From: Tropicimonas sp033101155 | GTDB taxonomy: Bacteria > Pseudomonadota > Alphaproteobacteria > Rhodobacterales > Rhodobacteraceae | Direction: 5' to 3' | DNA: 64,000 nt | Assembly (NCBI RefSeq): GCF_033101155.1 | Contig: NZ_JAWMPX010000005.1 | Coordinates: 1 to 64,000, forward strand | Part shown: positions 25,510 to 34,173 of the stretch, piece by piece | How positions within the stretch are numbered: position 1 is the stretch's first letter | How the letters are laid out: each line of letters starts with the position of its first letter | Notes under the pieces: model-generated | Told to the model about the DNA's origin: nothing | The model's input: the letters and a program-made list of their open reading frames with translations, nothing else | The model's database searches: none | Translations under genes and position numbers: made by a program

Positions 25510-26418
25510 ATGCAGATGGCATCCCCCCCGTCCCGCCCGCCGCGCGCAATCAAGCCGGTCGACCCGATCACCTGGCGCGAGCGGCTCGATGAACATGGCG
25601 CGATCCACGGCCATCACAGGCATCTGGACGCCCGCCATGGAGCGCTCTTCACCGAAGATGACGACATCCTCCTGGTCAGCTTCGAAGAAGCCGGCGCGAT
25701 GCGGCACTCGACCACCGGCCTTCCGGCGGCCCTTCAGGTTGCGGGCCGAGAGGGCTGGTCGCAGCTTTGTCTCTATAGCGAGGGCGACACCTTTTTCCGC
25801 TCCGACGCCGTCTTCGCCTATTTCGACGCGCTGATTGACGAGGGCTTCTTCGACCGGTTTGACCGCGTGGTCTTCTACGGCGCCGGTCCGGCAGGCTATG
25901 CCGCTGCCGCCTTTTCTGTCGCGGCCCCCGGCGCGACGGTCGTCCTGATCCGTCCGCTGGCCACGCTCGAACCCGCCCGCAGCGAATGGGACAGGCGCTA
26001 CCCGGCCCTGCGCCGCACCGATTTCACCCGCCGTTTCGGCTATGCCCCGGAAATGCTGGAAGGCGCCGGGGAGGCCTTCCTGATCTACGATCCCGAGGTT
26101 GCACTGGATGCGACCCATGCGTCGCTCTTTGCCCTGCCGGAGGAAAACCTGCTGCGCTGCCGCCGGCTCGGCCCGGCGCCTGAACGCGATCTGGAGAAAA
26201 TGGGGGTCCTGCTCCCCCTTCTCGACGCGGCCGGGCATGGCCGTCTCGACGCCCGCACATTCCACCGCCTCTACCGCAAACGCCTGGAATACCGCCCCTA
26301 TCTACACCGCGTCCTCACCCGGCTGCGCGTCGAAAAACGGCTTGGGCTGGGGCGCCATTGGGCAAATGGTGTCCGCGACCAGCTCTCGACCGAAGCGAAG
26401 CAGCGCGCTTCCAGCTGA
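25510..26418 (+). CDS. conserved alphaproteobacterial protein often labelled PAPS reductase
   Basis: A 302-residue protein. It contains RVVFYGAGPAGYAAAAFSVA and VVLIRPLATLEPARSEWDRR, a Rossmann-like strand-loop-helix, plus FTRRFGYAPEMLEGA. From memory, close relatives in Rhodobacteraceae genomes are labelled phosphoadenosine phosphosulfate reductase, but none of the PAPS reductase hallmarks (SGGKDS-type loop, ECGxH) is present, so that label should not be trusted. The start at 25510 has GGAAG five bases upstream; 25498 is an alternative without a ribosome site. It follows the methyltransferase-like gene with a 105-base gap. Function unknown. Confidence 0.65.
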   Translation: MQMASPPSRPPRAIKPVDPITWRERLDEHGAIHGHHRHLDARHGALFTEDDDILLVSFEEAGAMRHSTTGLPAALQVAGREGWSQLCLYSEGDTFFRSDAVFAYFDALIDEGFFDRFDRVVFYGAGPAGYAAAAFSVAAPGATVVLIRPLATLEPARSEWDRRYPALRRTDFTRRFGYAPEMLEGAGEAFLIYDPEVALDATHASLFALPEENLLRCRRLGPAPERDLEKMGVLLPLLDAAGHGRLDARTFHRLYRKRLEYRPYLHRVLTRLRVEKRLGLGRHWANGVRDQLSTEAKQRASS

Positions 26419-26452
26419 GACCGGGAACGGCGGCCGCCCGCCTGCGCGCGCG

Positions 26453-27055
26453 TTACGCCTTGGTCTTTCGGACGACATGCTGGCCTTCGATATCGCCCAG
26501 GGCCTGGAACAGCGCGTTGGAATTGGAAGCTCCGAATTTCTTCAGCAACTTCGCGCGATAGACCTCGACGGTTCGGTAGGAGAGATCCAGTTTCAGCGCG
26601 ATTTCCTTGCTCGTGAGACCGTCCGCGAGATAGGAGACGATCTCGCGTTCCCGTCGCGTCAGATCGCGATAGGGGCGGATCTCGGAAAGGTCGGCGAAGC
26701 TCCAGACCGCCCGTTGCAAGGGGCGCTCCGGTGTGAAGGAGTGGCCACGCACCCGGCACCAGAAGAGGGTGCCATCCTTGCGCGCCATGATCCGCTCGTC
26801 CCAATAGGTATTGGTCTCGCGCAACTGTTTGACGCCGCGGTCGCGGACATTGTCGAACTCTTCGTCACTCGGGTATAATATTGAAAAGACGCAGTCTTTC
26901 AGCTCGTCGGGGTGATATCCGAACATCTCCGAAAAGGCGTGGTTGCAGTCACGGATCACCCGGTTCTCGGTCACCACCAGACCGACCGGCGCGTAGGCGA
27001 AGGCCAGTTCCGCGAACCGTCCGTCGCGATAGCAGTCATCGATACGTGTTTCCAC
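26453..27055 (-). CDS. PAS domain LuxR-type transcription regulator
   Basis: A 200-residue regulator with an N-terminal PAS domain (about residues 12-125: FAYAPVGLVVTENRVIRDCN, FGYHPDEL, WDERIMARKDGTLFWCRVRG) and a C-terminal LuxR/FixJ helix-turn-helix (about 135-190: LTRREREIVSYLADGLTSKE, LSYRTVEVYRAKLL). The PAS pocket could sense a small molecule or redox state. The start is GTG at 27055; no strong ribosome site is seen. It is divergent from the ABC importer, separated by 106 bases, and is the obvious candidate regulator of it. Confidence 0.88.
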   Translation of the reverse strand: METRIDDCYRDGRFAELAFAYAPVGLVVTENRVIRDCNHAFSEMFGYHPDELKDCVFSILYPSDEEFDNVRDRGVKQLRETNTYWDERIMARKDGTLFWCRVRGHSFTPERPLQRAVWSFADLSEIRPYRDLTRREREIVSYLADGLTSKEIALKLDLSYRTVEVYRAKLLKKFGASNSNALFQALGDIEGQHVVRKTKA

Positions 27056-27161
27056 GATATTGCGCGCTCCAACCCCGTCTGAGACCCTTGTGGCGGAAAG
27101 CTAATCCAAGGGGAGGGCCCGGCGCAATGCGCGGGGCGTCTTTCGCATCAGGGAGGACCAC

Positions 27162-28358
27162 ATGACCTTACGGACAGTTCTGGCCGGCGCCGCGGCGCTT
27201 GGCCTGTCGATGGCGAGCGCGGTATTCGCGCAGGAGCCGGTCAAGATCGCATTGATTCACGGGATTTCCGGGCACAGCTTCGAGGTCTTCTCGAAACAGG
27301 CTCAGACCGGGTTCGAGCTGGGCATCGAATATGCCACCGGCGGGACCGGCATGGTCAAGGGCCAGCCGATCGAGATCATCCACAAGGACACCCAGTTCAA
27401 ACCGGACGTGGCCCGCGCCGTGCTGGCCGAAGCCTATGGCGATGACGAGGTGTTGCTGGCTGTCGGCGCGACCTCGTCCGGCGTCACCAAGGGGCTGCTG
27501 CCGATTGCCGAGGAATATGAGAAGATCCTGATCGTGGAGCCGGCAGTGGCCGACAGCCTCACCGGCCCGGATGGCAACCGTTATATCTTCAAGACCTCGC
27601 GCAATTCCTCGATGGACATGCAGGCCCAGGCGCTGGCGCTGAAGCCGGACGAGAACCTCCATGTCGCCACTCTGGCGGAGGATTATGCCTTCGGCCGGGA
27701 CGGCATCACCGCCTTCAAGGCGGCGCTGGACGGGACCGGGGCCAATCTGGTCACAGAGGAATACATCCCGCAGGGCACGACCGATTTCACCGCCTCCGCC
27801 GAACGGATCTTCAACGCGCTCAAGGACAAGGACGGCCGCAAGGTGATCCTGATCTACATCGCCGGTGGCGGCGACCCGATGGGCAAGATCAAGGCGATGC
27901 AGCCGGAACGCTTCGGTATCGAGATCTCGATGGGCGGTCACATCCTGCCTGTCCTGCCGACCTACAAGCAAGTGCCGGGCATGGAAGGGGCGATCTACTA
28001 CTATTACGAGAGCCCGCAGAACGAGGTGAATGACTGGCTCGTCGCCACCCACCAGGAACGGTTCGACAGCCCGCCGGACTTCTTCACCGCCGGTGGCATG
28101 GCCGCCGCGCTGGCCGTGGTCAAGGCGCTGGAAACGGCAGATGACTGGGAGACCGAGGCGCTTATCGAAGCGATGGAAGGGATGAGCTGGGAGACGCCCA
28201 AGGGCACCATGACTTTCCGCCCGGAAGATCACCAGGCGCTGCAGAGCATGTATCACTTCAAGATCCGGGTCGACGAAGGCGTGGACTGGGCGATCCCGGA
28301 GCTGGTGCGCGAGATCACGCCCGAGGAGATGGATATCCCGCTCGGCCGGACCGAGTGA
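27162..28358 (+). CDS. ABC importer periplasmic substrate-binding protein (LivK-like)
   Basis: A 398-residue type I periplasmic binding protein. A signal peptide covers residues 1-24 (cleavage after VFA-QEP). The mature start VKIALIHGISGHSFEVFSKQ and the VGATSSGVTKGLLPIAEEYE region match the Peripla_BP_6 (hydrophobic amino acid family) fold. The binding site is not close to classical LivJ/LivK, so the ligand may be an aromatic or acyl compound and not leucine. The start follows AGGGAGGACCAC. It heads a five-component importer plus hydrolase operon. Confidence 0.9.
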   Translation: MTLRTVLAGAAALGLSMASAVFAQEPVKIALIHGISGHSFEVFSKQAQTGFELGIEYATGGTGMVKGQPIEIIHKDTQFKPDVARAVLAEAYGDDEVLLAVGATSSGVTKGLLPIAEEYEKILIVEPAVADSLTGPDGNRYIFKTSRNSSMDMQAQALALKPDENLHVATLAEDYAFGRDGITAFKAALDGTGANLVTEEYIPQGTTDFTASAERIFNALKDKDGRKVILIYIAGGGDPMGKIKAMQPERFGIEISMGGHILPVLPTYKQVPGMEGAIYYYYESPQNEVNDWLVATHQERFDSPPDFFTAGGMAAALAVVKALETADDWETEALIEAMEGMSWETPKGTMTFRPEDHQALQSMYHFKIRVDEGVDWAIPELVREITPEEMDIPLGRTE

Positions 28359-28420
28359 TCCGACAAGAACGACCTTCCCGGCCCGAGATCGGGCCGGGAC
28401 AGAACCAACAGGTGCGCCAG

Positions 28421-29185
28421 ATGTCACATCCATCCCTAGTCACCGAGGATCTCACGATCCGTTTCGGCGGACATGTCGCGGTCAATTCCGTGTCCTGTGA
28501 GTTCCGCCCCGGCGAGCTGACTGTGATCGTCGGGCCGAACGGGGCCGGCAAGACCACCTATTTCAACCTGATTTCCGGCCAGTTGACCCCGACCGCCGGT
28601 AGGGTCCGCAAGGACGGCATCGACATTACCCGGATGCCGCCCTCGTCCCGCGCCCATCACGGGATCGGCCGCGCTTTCCAGCTCACCAACCTGTTTCCGC
28701 AGCTCTCGGTGCTGGAAAATATCCGCCTCGCGGTGCAGGCCCGGGCCGGCGAGGGCTGGAAGATGTTCCGCCGGGTGGAGGCGCTGACCGAGCTGACCGC
28801 GCGGGCCGAGCGCTACCTGGAAGCGACCCGCCTCGACACGGTCGCCCATCTGCCCGCCGCCGCCCTGCCCCATGGCGACCAACGCAAGCTGGAAGTGGCG
28901 CTGCTGATGGCGATGGAGCCCGATATCTACATGTTCGACGAGCCGACCGCTGGGATGTCGCTGGACCAGGCCCCGGACGTGCTCGACCTGATCGCCGAGC
29001 TCAAGCGTGACCACACGAAGACGGTTCTGCTGGTGGAGCACAAGATGGACGTGGTCCGCGCGCTCGCGGACCGGATCATCGTGCTGCATAATGGCGAGCT
29101 GCTGGCCGACGGGCCGCCCGAGGAGGTGATGTCGAGCCAGATCGTGCGCGATGTCTATCTCGGCAAGTCCACGGAGGCCGCATGA
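28421..29185 (+). CDS. ABC importer ATPase, LivG-like
   Basis: A 254-residue ATPase. Walker A is GPNGAGKTT (about 38-46), the signature is the LivG-type LPHGDQRKLEVALLMAMEPD, and Walker B is IYMFDEPTAGMS. The family-specific GIGRAFQLTNLFPQLSVLEN is intact. The ATG at 28421 is preferred to the GTG at 28355, which overlaps the binding-protein stop, because the conserved domain starts right after it. Its stop overlaps the start of the second ATPase by four bases (ATGA). Confidence 0.92.
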   Translation: MSHPSLVTEDLTIRFGGHVAVNSVSCEFRPGELTVIVGPNGAGKTTYFNLISGQLTPTAGRVRKDGIDITRMPPSSRAHHGIGRAFQLTNLFPQLSVLENIRLAVQARAGEGWKMFRRVEALTELTARAERYLEATRLDTVAHLPAAALPHGDQRKLEVALLMAMEPDIYMFDEPTAGMSLDQAPDVLDLIAELKRDHTKTVLLVEHKMDVVRALADRIIVLHNGELLADGPPEEVMSSQIVRDVYLGKSTEAA

Positions 29186-29886
29186 GCCTACTGTCGCTGA
29201 ACGCCATGCAGACGAGCATCGGCCAATATGCCGTGCTCCACGATGTCACGCTGGAGGTGCCGGAGGGCGGTGTGTTCGTCCTGCTGGGGCGCAACGGCGC
29301 CGGCAAGACCACGACTCTGCGCTCGATCATGGGGCTGTGGAAGCCCTCCCCCGGCTCGGTCCGCTTTCGTGGCACGGACCTGACGGAGATGCACACCGCC
29401 GATATCGCCCGGCTCGGGATTGCCTTCGTGCCCGAGGATATGGGGATCTTCGGCGGGCTGACTGTCGAGGAGAATCTCATCCTCGCCACGGCCAATGGCA
29501 GGTTCGACACGGCGGCGCTGGAACGGATCTGGCGACTCTTCCCGGCGCTGGAAACATTCTGGACCAAGGCGGCCTGGTCGCTCTCGGGCGGGCAGAAGCA
29601 GATGCTCTCGGTCGCCCGCGCCATCATCGAACCGCGCGAGTTGATCCTGATCGACGAGCCGACCAAGGGGCTTGCGCCGTCGATCATCGATGCCATGGCG
29701 GAGGCCTTCCGCGAGATCGCGACCAACACGACGATCCTGCTGGTCGAGCAGAATTTCGAGTTCGCGCGCGCGCTTGGTCGCGACATGGCGGTCATCGATG
29801 ACGGGCGCATCGCACATACCGGCAGCATGGCCGATTTCACCGCCAATACGGACTTGCAGGAAAGCCTGCTGAGCCTGTCTGCGTGA
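29182..29886 (+). CDS. ABC importer ATPase, LivF-like
   Basis: A 234-residue ATPase. Walker A LGRNGAGKTTTLRS, signature SLSGGQKQMLSVARA and Walker B LILIDEPTKGLAP are all intact. The length and the IARLGIAFVPEDMGIFGGLT segment are typical of LivF. It is translationally coupled to the LivG-like gene through ATGA and is 7 bases from the first permease. Confidence 0.93.
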   Translation: MSLLSLNAMQTSIGQYAVLHDVTLEVPEGGVFVLLGRNGAGKTTTLRSIMGLWKPSPGSVRFRGTDLTEMHTADIARLGIAFVPEDMGIFGGLTVEENLILATANGRFDTAALERIWRLFPALETFWTKAAWSLSGGQKQMLSVARAIIEPRELILIDEPTKGLAPSIIDAMAEAFREIATNTTILLVEQNFEFARALGRDMAVIDDGRIAHTGSMADFTANTDLQESLLSLSA

Positions 29887-29893
29887 GGGACAA

Positions 29894-30886
29894 ATGGACA
29901 GATTTCTGACAGCAATCGACCGTATCGGAGGGGTGAACCTGCTGCCGCTGGCCGTCGCGTTCGTGGCCTTTTTCCTGATCGGCGTGCCCTCCTCCTGGGT
30001 GACCCTGACGGTCGCGGGGCTGGCCATGGGGATGATGATCTTCCTGATGGCCTCCGGCCTCTCGCTGGTCTTCGGCCTGATGGACGTACTTAATTTCGGC
30101 CATTCCGCCTTTGTCAGCTTCGGCGCCTTCGTTGCCGCGAGCGTGCTGGGCTGGCTGGCCGGCTGGCTCGGCTCGGAAAGCGTCGCGCTCAATGCCGCCG
30201 CGATCTTCCTCGCCTTCCTCGCCGCCATCGCCTTCGGCCTCGCCGCGGGCTGGTTCTTCGAGGCTGTCATCATCAAGCCGGTTTATCACGACCATCTGCG
30301 CCAGATCCTGATCACCATGGGAGCACTGATCGTCGCCGAACAGATGATCCTTGCGATCTGGGGCGGCACCCCGATCACCGTGCCACGGGCCAATTTCCTC
30401 GAAGGTTCGGTGCTGATTGGGGATGTCGCGATCGAGAAGTATCGCGTCTTCGCCTTCCTGCTCGGCCTCGTCGTCTATCTGGCACTGAAATTCACACTGA
30501 ACCGGACCCGGATCGGGCTGTTGATCCGCGCCGGCGTCGAAAACCGCGAAATGGTCGAGGCGCTCGGCTTCCGGATCGACCGGCTCTTCATCGCCGTCTT
30601 CATGGTCGGCTCGGCGCTGGCAGCGCTCGGCGGCGCCATGTGGGCCGGTTATGAGACCCTGATCACGCCCGCCCTCGGCGCGGAGATGATGATCGTTGTT
30701 TTCATCGTCGTCATCATCGGCGGGCTCGGCTCCATCGAGGGCACTCTGCTGGGCGCGATCATGGTCGGGCTGGTGGCAAATTACGTGGGCTTCCTGGCGC
30801 CGAAACTGGCGCTGGCATCGAACATGATCCTGATGATGGTGATCCTGCTCTGGCGCCCCAACGGGCTCCGGCCGGCTGTGAAGTGA
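29894..30886 (+). CDS. ABC importer permease, LivH-like
   Basis: A 330-residue inner-membrane permease with about eight spans. The BPD_transp_2 family marks LVFGLMDVLNFGHSAFVSFG and GGLGSIEGTLLGAIMVGLVA are clear. It pairs with the LivM-like permease to form the translocation pore. The gene lies 7 bases after the LivF-like gene and 7 bases before the second permease. Confidence 0.92.
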   Translation: MDRFLTAIDRIGGVNLLPLAVAFVAFFLIGVPSSWVTLTVAGLAMGMMIFLMASGLSLVFGLMDVLNFGHSAFVSFGAFVAASVLGWLAGWLGSESVALNAAAIFLAFLAAIAFGLAAGWFFEAVIIKPVYHDHLRQILITMGALIVAEQMILAIWGGTPITVPRANFLEGSVLIGDVAIEKYRVFAFLLGLVVYLALKFTLNRTRIGLLIRAGVENREMVEALGFRIDRLFIAVFMVGSALAALGGAMWAGYETLITPALGAEMMIVVFIVVIIGGLGSIEGTLLGAIMVGLVANYVGFLAPKLALASNMILMMVILLWRPNGLRPAVK

Positions 30887-30893
30887 GGCTCAG

Positions 30894-31967
30894 ATGACTC
30901 AGGAAAACACCCAAGGCGCGCGCCTCGTGAAGCTCGTTGTCCTGCTGATCGCGGCGCTGCTGCTCTTCGCCCCCTTCCTCTTCCAGGATATCCGCTCGCT
31001 CGAGGTCGCAGCCCGGATCTGTGTCTTCATCGTGCTGGTGGCGAGTTATGACCTGTTGATCGGTTATACCGGCATCGTCAGCTTCGCCCACACGATGTTC
31101 TTCGGCTTCGGCGCCTATGGCGCGGCGATCTCGCTGAAACAGATGGGGCCGGGCTGGGACGCGGTGATCCTCGGTGCGCTGGCCGGGGCGCTTGTCTCCG
31201 TGGTCATGGCCATCGCCATCGGGTTGCTGTCGCTCAGGGTCAAGGCGATCTTCTTCGCGATGATCACGCTGGCGGCAGCCAGCGTCGCCATGGTGCTGGC
31301 CAGCCAGCTTTCGCACGTCACCGGCGGCGAGGACGGCATCACTTACAAGGCGCCCGAGATCTTCAAGACCGCCACCAAGCTTGCCGTGACAGAAGAAGGC
31401 AAGGTCGCCCGGATCCTCGGGGTCAAGCTCAACGGGAAACTGGCGGCCTATTACTTCGTCTTCGCCACGAGCCTGCTCCTCTTCCTCTTCATGATCCGTC
31501 TCGTGGGTTCGCCCATCGGCACAGTCCTGAAGGCAATCCGCGAAAACGAAGCCCGCGCCGAGGCAATCGGTTACCGGGTCGTCGCCTACCGGACCTTCAT
31601 CTTCTGCGTTGCCGCCGTGATCGCCTCGCTGGCCGGTTCCGTCTATGCCATCTGGCTGAAATATACCGGCCCCGAAACCGCGCTCAGCTTTACCATCATG
31701 ATCGACATCCTTCTGATGGTAGTGATCGGGGGCATGGGCACGATGTATGGTGCGGTGATCGGGGCGACGCTGCTGGTGCTCGCGCAATATTACCTGCGTG
31801 ACCTGATGGGCAGCGCCGCCGAGGCCCTGTCCGGGATCCCGCTGCTCCCATTCATACTGGAGCCCGACAGGTGGCTGTTCTGGCTCGGTATCATCTTCAT
31901 CCTGCTCGTCTATTTCTTCCCGAAAGGAATAGCAGGAACGTTTGCCGAGAAGGGCGCGAAGACATGA
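30894..31967 (+). CDS. ABC importer permease, LivM-like
   Basis: A 357-residue permease with the LivM marks YDLLIGYTGIVSFAHTMFFG and GGMGTMYGAVIGATLL. A cytoplasmic loop IRENEARAEAIGYRVVAYR, the expected contact with the ATPases, is seen. An extra stretch of about 30 residues (TYKAPEIFKTATKLAVTEEG) interrupts the middle periplasmic region. The stop overlaps the start of the alpha/beta hydrolase (ATGA at 31964-31967). Confidence 0.92.
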   Translation: MTQENTQGARLVKLVVLLIAALLLFAPFLFQDIRSLEVAARICVFIVLVASYDLLIGYTGIVSFAHTMFFGFGAYGAAISLKQMGPGWDAVILGALAGALVSVVMAIAIGLLSLRVKAIFFAMITLAAASVAMVLASQLSHVTGGEDGITYKAPEIFKTATKLAVTEEGKVARILGVKLNGKLAAYYFVFATSLLLFLFMIRLVGSPIGTVLKAIRENEARAEAIGYRVVAYRTFIFCVAAVIASLAGSVYAIWLKYTGPETALSFTIMIDILLMVVIGGMGTMYGAVIGATLLVLAQYYLRDLMGSAAEALSGIPLLPFILEPDRWLFWLGIIFILLVYFFPKGIAGTFAEKGAKT

Positions 31968-32827
31968 GCACACCCAGGTTCTGTTTCGTTCCGATCCTGG
32001 ATCACGAGATCCACGTGGCGCTCTGGGGAGATCCCTCCAACCCGCCGCTGGTGATGTGGCACGGCCTTGCGCGCACGGGGCGGGATTTCGACGAGCTGGC
32101 AGCGGCGCTGTCGGACACGTTCTTCATCCTTTGCCCGGACACGATCGGGCGCGGGCTGTCGAGCTGGTCCGACACTCCCGAGGCCGAGTATTCGATCGAG
32201 TTTTACGCCGCAATCGCGGCGGGCCTGCTGGATCATTTCGAGATCGCGCAAACCGGCTGGATCGGCACTTCCATGGGCGGGCTTATCGCCATGCGCATGG
32301 CGTCCGGAGCACTGGCCGATCGCCTGTCCTGGATGATCCTCAACGATATTGGCCCGGAAATCCCGCAGGCGGCAATCGACCGTATCCTGGCCTATGCCGA
32401 CGAGCAGCCGACATTCGCCTGTCTGAGCGAGGCGGAGGCTTGGTTCCGCGCGGCTTATACGCCCTTCGGTCCGGCCGATGATGGGTTCTGGACCCGTATG
32501 GCGCGATGTTCCGTGCGCCGGCGCAGTGATGGCACGTTCACAACCCATTTCGATCCCCGCATCACCATCCAGTTCCTGGCCTCGGCAGAAGAGCTGACGA
32601 GCTGGGACAGGTATGAGCGTATCCGGATCCCGACCCACCTCATACGCGGTGCGGCGTCCGACCTGCTGCCGGCCGCGACGGCCGCCCGCATGCAAGCCAG
32701 CGGTCCCCATCCCGGCAAGACCGAGATCGAAGATTGCGGTCACGCGCCGTCGCTCTCACGTCGGCAAGATGCGCGGCTCATTCGCGAGACGATAACGGAA
32801 TTGCGTGCAAGGCCGCCCCGGCGCTGA
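31964..32827 (+). CDS. alpha/beta hydrolase coupled to the ABC importer
   Basis: A 287-residue cytoplasmic alpha/beta-hydrolase. The oxyanion region is MWHGLARTGRDFDEL, the nucleophile elbow is GTSMGGL (Ser in G-x-S-x-G), the acid is probably in HLIRGAASDLLP, and the catalytic histidine is in EDCGHAPSLS. Its start overlaps the permease stop (ATGA), so it is produced with the importer. That suggests it cleaves an ester, lactone or C-C bond in the imported compound. The natural substrate cannot be read from the sequence. Confidence 0.88.
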   Translation: MSTPRFCFVPILDHEIHVALWGDPSNPPLVMWHGLARTGRDFDELAAALSDTFFILCPDTIGRGLSSWSDTPEAEYSIEFYAAIAAGLLDHFEIAQTGWIGTSMGGLIAMRMASGALADRLSWMILNDIGPEIPQAAIDRILAYADEQPTFACLSEAEAWFRAAYTPFGPADDGFWTRMARCSVRRRSDGTFTTHFDPRITIQFLASAEELTSWDRYERIRIPTHLIRGAASDLLPAATAARMQASGPHPGKTEIEDCGHAPSLSRRQDARLIRETITELRARPPRR

Positions 32828-32860
32828 TCCGCGATCCGACCGGTCGTCATCTGGCGCCAG

Positions 32861-33637
32861 TCAGCGCCCTTCGAACTGCGCCGGACGTTTCTCGATGAAG
32901 GCGACGATCCCTTCCTTGAAATCCCGGGTCTTGCCGCATTCGCCCTGCAGGCGCGCTTCCAGTTCGAGCTGGGTGGTCAGGTCGTGGTTGAGAGACTCGC
33001 GGATGGCGCGTTTGACATGCGCATAGGCGGCGGTCGGCCCCTTGGCGAGATGCAACGCCCGGCCCCACCAGTGATCGGCAAACTCCGCGTCCGGAACCGC
33101 TTCCCAGATCATGCCGAGCGCATCGGCCTCCCTGGCGGTCATCGGTTCGGCAAAGAGTGTCGCGCCCATCGCCTTGGCGAAGCCCATCTTGCGTGGCAGC
33201 CAATAGGTGCCGCCCGCATCCGGGATCAAGCCGATCCGGGTGAACGCCTGCAGGAAGGTCGCGCTCTCGGTGGCGATCACCACATCACAGGCCAGCGCGA
33301 GATTGGCGCCCGCGCCAGCGGCCGCGCCGTTGACGGCGGCGACGGTGGGAATGGGGGATTCGTAGATCGCTTCCAGCATCGGCGTGTACTCGTCGCGCAG
33401 CAGCCGTTCGAGGTCGATATCGCCGGGATTGGCACCAGCGCCGAGATCCTGCCCGGCGCAGAAGGCGCGGCCCGCCCCGGTCAGGGCCATGACCCGCGCC
33501 TCGGTCGCGGCGCGCTTGACGGCGTCGGCCAGCTCCGCCCGCATCTGCGTGTTGAGCGCGTTCATCACCTCGGCGCGGTTCATCGTCACGATGGCAATGT
33601 CGTCGCGGACCGCATAGCGGATGGTTTCGTATTGCAC
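32861..33637 (-). CDS. enoyl-CoA hydratase/isomerase family protein (PaaG-like)
   Basis: A 258-residue crotonase-fold enzyme. The CoA-binding FCAGQDLGAG, the oxyanion-hole AVNGAAAGAGANLALACDVV and RIGLIPDAGGTYWLPR are intact. The FCAGQDL and the D in PDAGGT are typical of the PaaG/PaaZ-like isomerase group, which would suit aromatic or fatty acid catabolism. It is convergent with the hydrolase and precedes no obvious partner; ccmH lies upstream on the same strand 83 bases away, an arrangement seen in other Rhodobacteraceae. Confidence 0.85.
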   Translation of the reverse strand: MQYETIRYAVRDDIAIVTMNRAEVMNALNTQMRAELADAVKRAATEARVMALTGAGRAFCAGQDLGAGANPGDIDLERLLRDEYTPMLEAIYESPIPTVAAVNGAAAGAGANLALACDVVIATESATFLQAFTRIGLIPDAGGTYWLPRKMGFAKAMGATLFAEPMTAREADALGMIWEAVPDAEFADHWWGRALHLAKGPTAAYAHVKRAIRESLNHDLTTQLELEARLQGECGKTRDFKEGIVAFIEKRPAQFEGR

Positions 33638-33720
33638 GCCAGTGCCTCCCTTGAACTAACTCGGGCGCAGAATAGGCAAAGCCACGGCGCAGGGAAGGGC
33701 CGGCGCGACGAAACCGGACG

Positions 33721-34173
33721 TCAATCCTTCAGGAGATCGTTCAACCGCGCCTCTTCTTCGGTACTCAGCCCCTCGGCGGCGGCGTCAGGCGCCGATTTGC
33801 GGGCCCGGATATAGGCAAAGCCCACCCCGCCCGCGATCAGCAGCATGATCGGGCCGGCGATCCAGAGCAGGAGATTCGCCCCGGTGGTGGTCGGCTTGAG
33901 CAGGACATATTCGCCATAGCGTCCGACAACGTACTCGATCACTTCCGGGTCGCTGTCGCCCTCGACCAGCCGCTCGCGAACAAGAACCCGAAGGTCCGCA
34001 GCCAGTTCGGCATTGGATTCGTCGATATTCTCGTTGCGGCAGACGAGACAGCGCAGCTCCTTGGAGATCTCGCGGGCACGCGCCTCCAGCGCCGGATCTT
34101 CGAGGATCTCGTCCGGAGTGACCGCGAAAACAGGCGCGGCGACGAGCAGCAGGGCAGCAAGGAGGCGTTTCAT
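33721..34173 (-). CDS. ccmH: cytochrome c maturation protein CcmH (CycL)
   Basis: A 150-residue periplasmic thioredoxin-like reductant for apocytochrome c. A signal peptide (about residues 1-17) is followed by the conserved LRCLVCRNENIDES with Cys42 and Cys45, then one C-terminal membrane span (about 100-122) and a cytoplasmic tail. It is the short CcmH type without the TPR (CcmI) extension. The start overlaps the ccmF stop by four bases, so the two are coupled. Confidence 0.93.
   Translation of the reverse strand: MKRLLAALLLVAAPVFAVTPDEILEDPALEARAREISKELRCLVCRNENIDESNAELAADLRVLVRERLVEGDSDPEVIEYVVGRYGEYVLLKPTTTGANLLLWIAGPIMLLIAGGVGFAYIRARKSAPDAAAEGLSTEEEARLNDLLKD

Noticed and set aside
25510..26418. 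Phosphoadenosine phosphosulfate reductase
   Set aside because: Relatives seem to carry this label, but the nucleotide-binding loop and active-site cysteine motif of true PAPS reductases are absent.
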